DNA of 64,000 nucleotides. It comes from Hawksworthiomyces lignivorus (lineage: Eukaryota > Ascomycota > Sordariomycetes > Ophiostomatales > Ophiostomataceae). Shown here piece by piece: positions 1 to 9,966 of the stretch. The notes below the pieces were generated by a model. It did not search any database. It had not been told where the DNA came from and saw only the letters and a program-made list of their open reading frames with translations. Location: assembly GCA_002917075.1 (NCBI GenBank), contig NTMA01000022.1, forward strand, positions 62,001 to 126,000, read 5' to 3'. A program made the translations under genes and the position numbers. The stretch's first letter is position 1, and each line of letters starts with the position of its first letter.

Positions 1-1
1 G

Positions 2-3000
2 TTGACATATCTTTCACCACAAGATGATGATGAGAGTCATCTCAGTCATGACCACAACGATACCGGCACTGCCCAAGTGGGTATACTGTCCGTGAATAGA
101 ATTACTGAAGCAAGTGAGTATGATCTTTTATCTGTGTATGGTGTCGTTTTCATACCATTTAGAATTGTGTTTGTTTTTGTATGTGTGCTAGAATGTGTTA
201 CCGTTGCTAAACTGCAAACTCACAGCACATACATTTTGTGCAGTGACACCGTTTCAGACGTGGTATCGTCCCACGCATGAGACTGCTTCGGCCGACAGAA
301 AGGCAAGCCGCCAGTCTCTGTCGCGGCTGCTGCATGCGGCTCCCGAGGCGCTGACCGGCGTCGCCGGCTCTACCTATTCTGTGCTGCTCGAGGAGGTGCA
401 AGCAGCCGCGTCGTACCGACCGCCGCAGACGAGGCTGCCGCTTCTCGGCTACGGCGAGATCACCAACCTCGCGACGTACGAGCCCCAGGGCTGCCCCGCG
501 CTGGCCATGGCCGTCGGCGAGTCGGGGCACGTGCTCCGCGTCGCCCGCGTGCGGCACAAGACCTGGGGCTGGCCGGGGCAGGGCGGCGTGTCGATTCCGC
601 ACGCCCGCGTGGACACGTCCGAGGAGGGCCACTGGTGCGGGGGCGCCCAGGCCATCAACCAGATCAAGTTCGCCACGCAGCTGCAGGGGGCCGGAGACCC
701 CATCCGCTGGGTGCTGGCCCAGACGGCGCAGGCGACCCTGGCGTTCGCGCCGACCCTGCTGCGGGTGCCCGTCGCGGCAGCGGACGCAGAGCGGCCGTCG
801 TTGTCGTCGTCGTCTTCGTCGTCGACGCAGGGCTGCGGCTGCCTATCTCGCTACCGCCCGTCGCGCATCGACCCCAACTTGATCCTGCGCATCGGCGCGG
901 AGGCGACCGGGGGCCGGCCGCCGTGCGACGTCGCGTTCCGCCCGGCGACGGACGCGCAGCCGCCACAGCTAGCCATTGTCGACGACGGCGGCGGCTGGTC
1001 CGTCTGGGCCGTCGCGGGCAACCGGCACGCGCGCAAGACTCGCCTCCAGCCGGTCTTGCGCGCGCGCGGCAACGTCCTCGACGGCGTGCCCGCAAGCCCG
1101 TCTGCAGCTGCCGCGCACGGCCTGGGCAACCTGCACCGCGTCGCCTGGCTCCCGTCCGCGGCCGAAGCATCCGAGGTACCTGAAGCATCTCACGGGCGGG
1201 CGCAGATGGCGCAGACGCTGCTGCTCTGCAACGCGGCGTCCGTCCACGTCTTCGACGCGGACCGCAAAGAAGACCGGCTCCTACGCACGCTCAACATGAC
1301 GCGCATCAACGGCCTCGACGCCATACTCGACCTGCAGCCCTCCCCAGCCAACCGGTTCCACGTCTTTGTGCTCACGGCGGCGTCTCTGTTTTGGCTCGAC
1401 CTGTCGCCCTCTGCGTCTCCTGTAAAAAAGCTATCGAGCGACGATCCCCATGAAGCAGAGGAAACCGAACCGAGCCGCCCTCTGGTTCTCCTCTCTTGTC
1501 CACATCTGCGAGATCCAACAGACAAAACTCTCAAACTGTGCGTTTCATCGCTGGGAGATGAGAAAACGTGCCTTGCCTTTATCTACTCGATGGTGGACTC
1601 CGATGTTACATTATTCTGGCTAAAAGAGCCAAGATTCGGAAGAGAGGCGTCGTACCAGCAGCAGCTGTTCCGTTTTGCTGGCCCTAGACGCAATAGCAGA
1701 TCTACAGATAAGAGAAAGGAACAACACCAGCGGCAGCAGCACCAGCACCAGCAGATAGGAGAGCAAGCTCTGTTGGTTCTCCCCCAACCCTTCTCACTGA
1801 GCCTAAGGAGTAAAAGGCATGGTGTACCGGAAAGTATCGGGCGCGCGTATGTCAACGCCGGCGTTCATATTTTCCAGGTCCTCACCCTGGGAACCGATCT
1901 CTGCCTGCAGTCGGCGCTCTACGCCAGCTCTCCTCTGACCGAGGCTGCGAAGATTGTGGCCCCGGTTCCTCCATTTGCACCAGGTAGCCTGCTGAGCCAG
2001 CATACACAGTATGGCAAGAAACAGGGTGCTCTGCAGTATTACGAAAATCGGTTTGTGGTCCCTGACAGTTTCCGGGAACCCTTGCAGGTGCAGAAGCCGA
2101 AACCTAAGAGCCAACTACCTGCGAAGAAACTTGCCGTGAAGAAGTACATCACCTACGACATGGCAGAAGTTTACATGCTTCTGCGTGAGATCACTACAGA
2201 CGCGGCTAAGCGGGCCTACCAGACAATGAATGTTGTTCGTGGTTTTCAGAACCCATCGCCTCTAGATCTAATTCAGGGCATCATTGAGAGGGGCCTTGAC
2301 CGTGGGAGCTTTCCGTTCACAACTCTGTATGTTCGAGCGTATTCTGTTGCTTTTTTTAGATTCCGGCAGAGGCATAATGTGCTGACAATGACCTGACCTG
2401 CAGTCTCGATATTGCCGGTAGCGAGTTCTTAGGCGATTTTGGCGCCGACCTTACCGACCTGTCGTGGGCCGAAAGGCTTGCCGATCTAGGCGACATTGAA
2501 GAAGGACGAGCCTACATATTTGATCAGATGCAACAGGCGCGCAGACGAGACTTGGCTGGGAACGTTGCTACTCTGTATGGAGATCTAGCCGACCTCTGCA
2601 TCGCTCCAAGAGATGGTTCGCCCCCCGCCGAAGAGGAGGACGAAGACGGCGGGGCGATCTCGGCGGGCCAGCGTCAGCGACTCTGGCGGCGGCAACGGCG
2701 GCGGCGGCACCGGGAGCGCCAGGGTCTCTTAGCATACGCGGCCGTTCAGCTGTTCCTAGCGCAGATCAGCATGATCGTGGTGCCGCGACAGAGGGCTGAG
2801 AGCCAGAGCCTCGGGACACCGGGACTGGACGATGGTATGAGCTCGGCGTCCACGCCCTACTCCCCCTATTTTGCCACGGCCCGTGCAGCCGGGGGAAGGA
2901 GCCGTACCCAGTTCGGCCGATTTGGCGAGCTCGTGCTCTCCTCGTCACCGGCGCCGCGAGGCATCCCGGCTTGGCTGCAGTCGTCCTCCCAGGACTATGG

Positions 3001-3473
3001 GCCCGAGGGAGAGCTGCTGAGCAGCCAGGCGGGTAGAGGCGAGAGGGCTTATAACGAGAGCGACACCAGAGGCGGAGCGGAAGACGAGGACCCGAGCCGG
3101 GGCGAAAGCAGCGAGCAGGCGGCAGCAGAGGACCAGCAGCAGCAAGAAGAAGAAGATCCGACCATCGCGCGCCTGCGGCAGTACGCCGCATCGATTCGGT
3201 CTGAGCCACCACGCAGAGACCCGTCAGGCGGCGAGCTGCGTCTGCTCGCGCACTGGCAGCTCGGCAGCGACCCGGCGCAGTTCCGCTGGGTGCCTGTCGC
3301 GGGCGGCGCCCTGGGCGCCGCCGAAGAGGAGATACAGCGGCGGGCTGAGGAGGCGCGGGAGCGCCGCCGCCAGCGCCACGAGAAGCGCGCCCAGCGGGAG
3401 CGGGAGCGCATGCTCATGCTGGGCGGTATTGGCGGTGGCAGCAGCATTGGTGCGGGCGGCGTCGGCATCGGCA

Positions 3474-3504
<31 letters not shown>

Positions 3505-3730
3505 ACGACCGGCTATCATCTCGTCGCCGGCGAGGGCGCCGCGCATCCAGCCCAGCAGCCAGGTCTTCCCCAGCAGCAGCCAGTTTCTACCGAGCAGCCA
3601 GGGCATGCCCGGCAGCAGCCAGGTCATGTCTAGCCAAGTGCTGCCGTCGTCTCAGGCGCCCATCCGTATGGGGGCATTCGACGGACGGCCAAAGAAGAAG
3701 AAGCCAAAGGTCGCGAGGGGATTCAAATAA
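2..3730 (+). CDS. RRN6: RNA polymerase I initiation factor Rrn6 (5' partial)
   Basis: This is the Rrn6-like subunit of the core factor that recruits RNA polymerase I to the rDNA promoter in the nucleolus. The exons I infer are 2-113, 226-2326 and 2404-3730. Intron 1 is GTGAGT...CTAAA...CAG and intron 2 is GTATGT...CTGAC...CAG, and both keep phase. About 1,179 residues are visible and the true N-terminus lies off the left edge. The middle matches the Rrn6 beta-propeller layout (LPLLGYGEITNLATY near its start, then WSVWAV and LLLCNAASVHVFD). The end is a lysine-rich tail (RPKKKKPKVARGF) preceded by several SSQ repeats. The C-terminal third is rich in Glu, Gln and Gly. An ATG at 195 could be misread as the start, but it lies inside intron 1. 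The family call rests on recognised layout, not on an alignment. The first exon is the least certain part. Confidence 0.82.
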
Positions 3731-4144
3731 ACACAAAGAGTCTCGGCACTGCATGTTCGCACGTTTTACGATTTTCTAACGGACCAACTACACTTGGGCG
3801 GTATTGTATGCAACTTTTAATTAATGGGTATCCTGAAGTAGACTTGCTTTGGGCGGAATATACATGAAAAATATGACAAAGAAAATTCATAACCAAATGG
3901 GTGGCTGACATGGTGGGGATGATGTATCCAATATAAGGCTAGGAAAAAAGGCTTGTGAAGGGAACTGCAGGATAACGCTTGCATATCGTCGTAAAAAAAT
4001 ACCAAAAATAAAACACATGATGATCGTATATCACATACTTGTTCTCCATCTCGTTGCCATTATAGATTGTTCCCCTAGAGAAAAGGGTGTGTTTTTCGAA
4101 GATAACCAGATCTCTCTTTAAGTAGCGGCAGCATTGGTCAACTC
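3731..4144. other. Convergent 3' spacer, RRN6 / BTB gene
   Basis: The spacer is AT-richer than the flanking exons and holds the facing 3' ends of the two genes. I see no further gene here. Confidence 0.7.
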
Positions 4145-6133
4145 TTACGGTTCTACCAACCAGGGCAGATCCCGCTCGTTGACATAAGTGCACGTGAAGT
4201 AGGTAATGCTTTCGTTCGGGGCGGTGCTATTACCGCCACTTCCGGCACTAGCCTTGCCTCCTGCAACATCCAACTCGAGACCGCTGCCCATCAGCGGCCG
4301 CACGACCTCGCGTGCCATGGCCTTTAGCTCGTCGATCCGCTTCTCGAACCGCCGCAAGTTGTCACGGCTGTAGAGCTCGGGTGTCAGCTTGAGGAACCTC
4401 TTGCACTCGTCGTGGCCGAGGAACGACGGTCCTGTGGCGGTGCCAAGAATACGGTACGTGCGGCCCAGCGAGGCAAGTGGCGGGATGAGCGGCGGGATCG
4501 CAGTGGTGCGCACATGCAGTGCCAAGGCAGTTTCTTGGTGGTGTCTGCCTGAGCCCGAGGAGGACGATGAAGAGGACGAAGCACGACCCGTCGTGCGAGA
4601 GTGGCCTCCTCGGTGCGCTCCGTTTCGATGATGGCCGCCATAGCGGTCGCTTGTAGCTCCGGCTCCTCGTCTGTCGGGAATCAGAATCTTGGCATCTTCA
4701 CCGCTTCCCGCGGATGGCGTTGTGTTATCAGCCAGCCATTGGCGGAAGAGGGACACTGCCAGCCAGTCTAGGTAAGATGTAGAAGGAGTCACGCGCTCGC
4801 CGCCGCGGGTGGTCAAGTGGAGGCGGAAAAGGTATGCTTCCACGCGGGAAACCGCCTCTGCCAGCTCGTCGACTTTGTCCTCAATCAAGTCCATAACAGA
4901 ATCCGGCATGGCGGCGCGCAAGCTGCGCTCACCTGCGGGCCATTGCCCCACGACGTGAACGAGAGCCTCTTGAAATATCACACGCGAGCGAGCCAAATAC
5001 CCCAGGCGCAGATAGCTGATGGGATATTTGGCTATCTGGCGCCACAAGCGGCTCTGGAACTGGAGCAGGTGATGGTCCACGCGGGGGCCAACAACAGCCA
5101 GGGCATCGTATTCGTCGGCCACGGCAAGCAGAGACTTGCACTGAACATATGCGTCGGCGATGTTGACGCCGTCCAAAATAGGAGGATAGTTGTACATGAT
5201 GCGGAAGAGGTTGTCGTAGTCGCGAAGGATATCCACCTCGTCGGGAGTCGGCGGAGGGAGAAGGGGAGATGTTGAGCCGTAGAGGGGATTGCCGTGGCCA
5301 TGTCCATTGTACGTGTACCCATGACGGCTGCCGCTGTGGTTGTGCTGGTGCCGCGACGGTGTGTGCGAAAGTGCCAAGTTGGCGACCGAACGGAAGAAAC
5401 TTGGGTTGCTGTGAGTCGGTGCTGCTTTGCCACTGCTGCCGCCACGATATGCCAACGAATTGCTGTTGCCGGCCGATCCACCGCCGAATATTGAGTCTGC
5501 CGGAACAGCTGCAGACGGTCGACTGCTGTCCTCTTCTTTCTGCACCAAAATCGGCTTGTCATTTTCGTCCTGGCCCAAGTCCAGCTCGTACCGCCACCTC
5601 CGACGGATCTCGCCGTTTGCGTTATTCGGGTTCGCAGGTATCATATCCTTGCTGCCCTCTCCAATGTCACCGAGCCGGGCCAGCTCTCCTCCGCTGGTCA
5701 ATGCGCGCGAATCGCTAGAAGCTAGCAGAGCATCGTTTCCGCTCCCACCTCCTGCTCTTATCAGCTGCGCTTTTGACCACTCCTTGCTGGTGCTGGCCTC
5801 AAAGAACGCAGAGCAGCGCGCTAATGTGTCCCGATGAAGGAGGTAGCGATTCTCGTGGCCAGACCGTACGCGCACGATGATCTCTACGTCTCCCGTGTTG
5901 GAGAACACAGGAAACTCGTTGGGCAGGCCATAGGGGGAGGATGACACTGTCGTGGCGCCAACATGGCTGCGGTTGTAACGTCGGGAGCGGGAAGACGAAG
6001 CGTGGCCAGCGCCCACGGTTGAGAAGTGAGGTGCCCCATTGTTGTTGCCGCTGCTGCTGGCGCCGACGTTAGACGAGGGGCCCTGGAGGGCTAAGGAGGA
6101 AGAATAGTAGTGCTGGTCTGGTTGGGAGACCAT
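4145..6133 (-). CDS. BTB/POZ domain protein with split domain
   Basis: This is a fungal BTB-domain protein of 662 residues in one exon. BTB folds mediate dimerisation or cullin-3 adaptor binding, but its own partner is unknown. The BTB strands begin near residue 79 (TGDVEIIVRVRSG, then RYLLHRDTLARCSAFFEAS). They are interrupted by about 55 low-complexity residues, resume at about 178 (RRWRYELDLGQDENDKP), are interrupted again, and finish at about 297-360 (DILRDYDNLFRIMYNYPP, then DAYVQCKSLLAVADEYDA). A helical C-terminal half follows (YPISYLRLGYLARS, VMDLIEDKVDELAEAVSRVE). I chose the ATG at 6133. The frame stays open to 6358, but that extension starts without ATG and looks like an intron or leader (acceptor-like CACAG near 6250). 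An upstream exon is therefore possible. Confidence 0.75.
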   Translation of the reverse strand: MVSQPDQHYYSSSLALQGPSSNVGASSSGNNNGAPHFSTVGAGHASSSRSRRYNRSHVGATTVSSSPYGLPNEFPVFSNTGDVEIIVRVRSGHENRYLLHRDTLARCSAFFEASTSKEWSKAQLIRAGGGSGNDALLASSDSRALTSGGELARLGDIGEGSKDMIPANPNNANGEIRRRWRYELDLGQDENDKPILVQKEEDSSRPSAAVPADSIFGGGSAGNSNSLAYRGGSSGKAAPTHSNPSFFRSVANLALSHTPSRHQHNHSGSRHGYTYNGHGHGNPLYGSTSPLLPPPTPDEVDILRDYDNLFRIMYNYPPILDGVNIADAYVQCKSLLAVADEYDALAVVGPRVDHHLLQFQSRLWRQIAKYPISYLRLGYLARSRVIFQEALVHVVGQWPAGERSLRAAMPDSVMDLIEDKVDELAEAVSRVEAYLFRLHLTTRGGERVTPSTSYLDWLAVSLFRQWLADNTTPSAGSGEDAKILIPDRRGAGATSDRYGGHHRNGAHRGGHSRTTGRASSSSSSSSGSGRHHQETALALHVRTTAIPPLIPPLASLGRTYRILGTATGPSFLGHDECKRFLKLTPELYSRDNLRRFEKRIDELKAMAREVVRPLMGSGLELDVAGGKASAGSGGNSTAPNESITYFTCTYVNERDLPWLVEP

Positions 6134-8958
6134 GACCAGTGAAGCAGAAGTTGCGACAGGATACTGTGGCTGGAGAGATACAGATGGAGGGGGTTGCTCG
6201 CGGTAGGAGCGGCGATATATTGCACCTGTTCGGATAAGAGCTTCTAGCTGTGATTTCGTAGGCGAAACGAACTTGACACGAAGTAAAAACAGTAGAGGCA
6301 GCACACAGCAAAAATTAAAAGAATAAATTGTGATTGTGACTGAGAGAGCCTGGCGCAAAAATGAGAAGCAAATGTCGGGATTGAAAAAGCGACTGGCAAT
6401 TCGCGTGGCGGGTCAATAGAGAAATAATAGCAACCAAAAAGGTAAATCGCAGGTAGGAGGCACAACCAGAACACAGCCAGCTAGAGAGATCAACAAGAAG
6501 CACTCGCGTCGTCTCTGTTTGCTGCAGGTTCGCGTAAACGAATGAAACAAACAACAAAATGCTGCTGGGCTTGTTGGATTTTGAGTTGTTTAGACTGCAG
6601 TGCTGCCAGGAGCTGCAGTAGGTTTTGTTAGAGGTGGTTGCAAGCAGTCAGCGGGAATAGGTGGGGAGGCCGCCGTGGCCGCCTTTTTGTGTGAAGATTC
6701 GCGTCGTCGTGAAAAGAGACCCAGCAAGCAAAATAAGAAGCAGTGAATAAAGTTATGGAGAAAAGAAGAGGAGACCTAAAGCGAAGCAAAAGGAAAAGAA
6801 GAAAAGAAGCAAAATAGAGTCCTGGAGATAATCGCGATTACAACCCTCAGGTAAAGGAAGGGGCGCGTAGAGGGGGAAGGGTCGGAGAACAAATGGAGTG
6901 CGCGTGTGAGTGTGAGTGTGAACGTGCGTGTGTGAGAGACGGAGGAAAAGAGACGGGGATATCTTCACATGGGCCAGCGAGAGAGCGACAGGGGTCGACT
7001 TTTGGGGAGGCAAGAGCGGGAGAGAAAGGTCAAGACAGAGTCAAGCTTCCGAGGAAGGGACGCCAGTTGATTCGATGGGGCGACAACACTCTACTCGTGG
7101 ACAAACATCGCCCCTTCCGTCGAGTTGCTGAACTGAAAAAATAAGGTAGGGTGGTGACTCGACCAGGAGCGAGCATAGCAGACAAGACAAGGAAGTAGCG
7201 ATTGGACGGGAGAGCCACTCTGTCTCGCTTTCCATTCACACGATTCGCACAAAGTGGAAAGATCTGAGCAGCAATAGGAAAAAGGAAGAAAAAGAAGCAG
7301 TGGGGAGGAAAAAAAGAGGCATCCTAAGCCACTCCCTCGCCATTCGTTACCGTCTTTCTACGAGTATCTATCATATGGAATTGCAGAATATGTCGCCTTG
7401 TTTGTGACTAGATTCTCCAGTAAATCTCCGTCTGCATGGGGCTGTGTAGAAAGATATACAGCTATCAAAGTATGGCGTTGCCGATGCTTCCTGGTTCTTA
7501 CGGATGAAGACGATGGATTTTACTGGTGTCCCGTCGAGCTGCAGCTGCAAAGACTGCGGACCATGCGAGAGAAAGAGAGATCAGGCAGACAGGCACAGAA
7601 GCCAAACTGACGGATGTAGAAACGGAAGGCTCTGGCAAAATATGCGATTACTCTGCTCTCCCCCCATCTTGCGAAAGAATGTCTCTCATCGGTGGGGACT
7701 TATTCTTGCTCACTATTTGCTCCTTTCTGCTTCCATGAATTTTAAGCGTGCACAAGTATGCTTTGGCCCTGCCGTGGCCATTCAGTATGGCGAAATTTTA
7801 CCCCTGTCTAAATCGTCTTCTACCCGCTCTTCTGTCCTCCTCTTCGCTCTTGGGCAGTCTTTGAGCTGTGATTGGCCATCCTCTTTCTTTCTTCGTGCGG
7901 CGAATATCGAGACGAAGAGAGCGATGGTGTGCCTCGCCATTGGCGCTGTGGATGCCACTGGTGCTTTTGAGTGTCTTGGAGCGCTGCGTCTCCATTCATT
8001 GGACGAAGAGAACGTCCAAGCGTCTTCGAGGAAGAGGAGACCGAGAGGGAGGACTGCTCTGCCATATTACGCGGGTTTGCTCTCTTCCGGTTTTTCTCCC
8101 CCATTTCTAAGGTAGAGATCCGATTACGGCCGGCGTGTTGACATGGGGTTGAATTGGCTTTCGGTGTACGACTGCGAAATTCACCCAGAGTGTTAATCAT
8201 CGTTGCTTTTTTCTGTCTTTGTGTCCCTACGAGGTTTAGAAAGACGAAAGGTCACTCGGCGCTGATAGGGGGCTCTCTGATCTTGATTGTCGGTATGCAG
8301 GGGGTTTTCCCTCTGCCAGTACGGAGTACTCTGTAGCATATTCCGTATACAAAAAGTGGGGCCCAACTGTGCCTCCAGGTTCGCCAGTTTTCTTTTTCTC
8401 AACAACTTTCATTACAAAACGTCTAGACGGACACCTCACTACGAATCACTAGACGGAAACTCGCGTTGAACTTTTATTTTTATTTTTTATTTTTATTATT
8501 ATTATCATTTTTTTTTTTTGGTCTTGATCTGCCTTTGATCTTATTCTTTTGCGATTAAAATGATAGAACGCCGGGTAAAAAAATAGAACATGGTCAAATA
8601 AAAAAAAAGAAAAATCCCTTATGACCCAGTAACTTTTGTAAGATGCACCCCCGAAAGTAGATAAGGAAAAAAAAGAAAAAGAAAAATCAGGCCGGTCGAT
8701 TATTACCTTATGAGTCCTTGTGTTGCTGAGATTCCGATGCGGCTGCTTTTGTTCTTCCGCATTTCCTATGATTGAAGTTATTGAGAACCTTTGCAACCTC
8801 CGGAAGCGCGAGATCCGAGAAAAACCGTGTTTGAGTGCGCCGCGCCAAATTCTCCCAACGCCACACGTCGTCTGCGCATCTGAATCCCACGAAAACAAAA
8901 CCCTCGTAGAACGCCTCGACGTCCAAAGCACACCGACTCATGCAGAGCAATCCACTAC
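6134..8958. other. Leader of BTB gene and spacer
   Basis: From about 6360 to 7330 the + strand is strongly purine-rich. This is the mirror of the CT-rich leaders usual upstream of fungal genes and fits a promoter and 5' UTR for the minus-strand BTB gene. From 8470 to 8690 there are long A and T tracts, probably 3' flank of the next gene. A 203-codon ATG frame at 7504-8115 (+) opens with a Cys cluster but has no other coding signal, so I do not call it a gene. Confidence 0.5.
8320..8328 (+). repeat. TACGGAGTA motif copy
   Basis: Exact copy of the dispersed intergenic 9-mer; here it is followed by CTCTGTA. Confidence 0.6.
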
Positions 8959-9966
8959 TCAGATCATATCCATATCCACGTCGGCAGATGGGTGTGTATC
9001 CACTGTCGGTGCTGTTGTCGGAGTCGCTGTAGATACAGAAGGAGCAGAGATAGATACTGCGTCGGTAGGTATAGGTGTGCTGGCGGCAGACATGATCTGG
9101 TCGCCGTCGAAAACGGGAGGAGTCGATTTGAGGTTGCTGAGCGCACGCTGGGGATCGCTGCTGACCAGCCTGCCCTGGCGTAGATTCTCTGCGAAGAGGA
9201 AGTATCCCTCGCGGGCTTCCACCAAGTAGGACTCTAATCCCTTGCTCTCAAGGCGAATCTTGGGCTCCGTTACCGGGTAGTGGTTTTCGATGTAGCGTGC
9301 CCATCCGCGTGCTGCAGCTTGGATGTGTTCGTCGTCACTGAGCCGGCTCCAGCCAATGCCGAGATGAAGAGTAAAATCATCAATGACGGGCTGCGAGGCA
9401 CCAGCTGAGCTGCTCTCTGGCGTCATGGGTGATTGGTCATTGAGATCCCGGTTTGGACTTCCACGGTTGCTGCGGGTGCCGTCTTGCGAAGAGATGTGGG
9501 CTGAGAGGTCCAGACGTGATGACTTGTGGCTGCGGAGGGACGGCCGCTCCTGTGCCTGGCGACGCTGCTCATCGAGAGCCTCCTCTTTCCGGAAAGCTTC
9601 TAAGGCGGCTGCCTTCTCTTCGAGCCATGTGCCCGACTGATTGCTGGCGTCATGAATATAGCCGGTGCTTTTCTTGATGAGGACCATGCCTGGACCATAC
9701 TCCCACTCGTCCTCGTCCTCTTTGACGGGCTCAACAGCTGGAGGTGCCTTTTCCGGAGAGTCTAGGTTAACGGCAGCCTCGTCTCTGGACCGCTTACGTC
9801 CGCGAGGCGCTGGTGCCGCTGGTCTTTGCCCAAAACTTGACCATGATGTTGGAGGGTGGCTAAACGATGAAGAGGGATGCATGAAGGGTCTATCCAGGGA
9901 GAAATGATGCGCAGACTGGTGTGGCATTGTGAGAATTGGCGATGATGTACGGTGGAATGAGGACAT
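8959..9966 (-). CDS. Conserved fungal protein of unknown function
   Basis: This is a single-exon gene of 335 residues with a genuine ATG at 9966. I recognise the pattern as one shared by many filamentous ascomycetes, but I know no assigned function. A basic stretch, RGRKRSRDEA, at residues 55-64 could be a nuclear localisation signal. Two blocks look conserved: residues 88-119 (WEYGPGMVLIKKSTGYIHD and what follows) and residues 197-290 (GIGWSRLSDDEHIQAAARGW, YIENHYPVTEPKIRL, SYLVEAREGYFLFAENLRQG). The segment between them is Ser/Gln/Arg-rich and probably disordered. The acidic tail ends DVDMDMI. The purine-rich + strand from about 10170 to 11100 is consistent with its promoter and leader. Confidence 0.85.
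   Translation of the reverse strand: MSSFHRTSSPILTMPHQSAHHFSLDRPFMHPSSSFSHPPTSWSSFGQRPAAPAPRGRKRSRDEAAVNLDSPEKAPPAVEPVKEDEDEWEYGPGMVLIKKSTGYIHDASNQSGTWLEEKAAALEAFRKEEALDEQRRQAQERPSLRSHKSSRLDLSAHISSQDGTRSNRGSPNRDLNDQSPMTPESSSAGASQPVIDDFTLHLGIGWSRLSDDEHIQAAARGWARYIENHYPVTEPKIRLESKGLESYLVEAREGYFLFAENLRQGRLVSSDPQRALSNLKSTPPVFDGDQIMSAASTPIPTDAVSISAPSVSTATPTTAPTVDTHPSADVDMDMI

Noticed and set aside
664..1188. Arg-rich antisense ORFs over GC-rich exons (also over SNF12, SDR, CTF4, 2H, coiled-coil and Hsp70 genes)
   Set aside because: Shadows of strong GC third-position bias in real genes; Arg/Ala/Gly-rich without domains.
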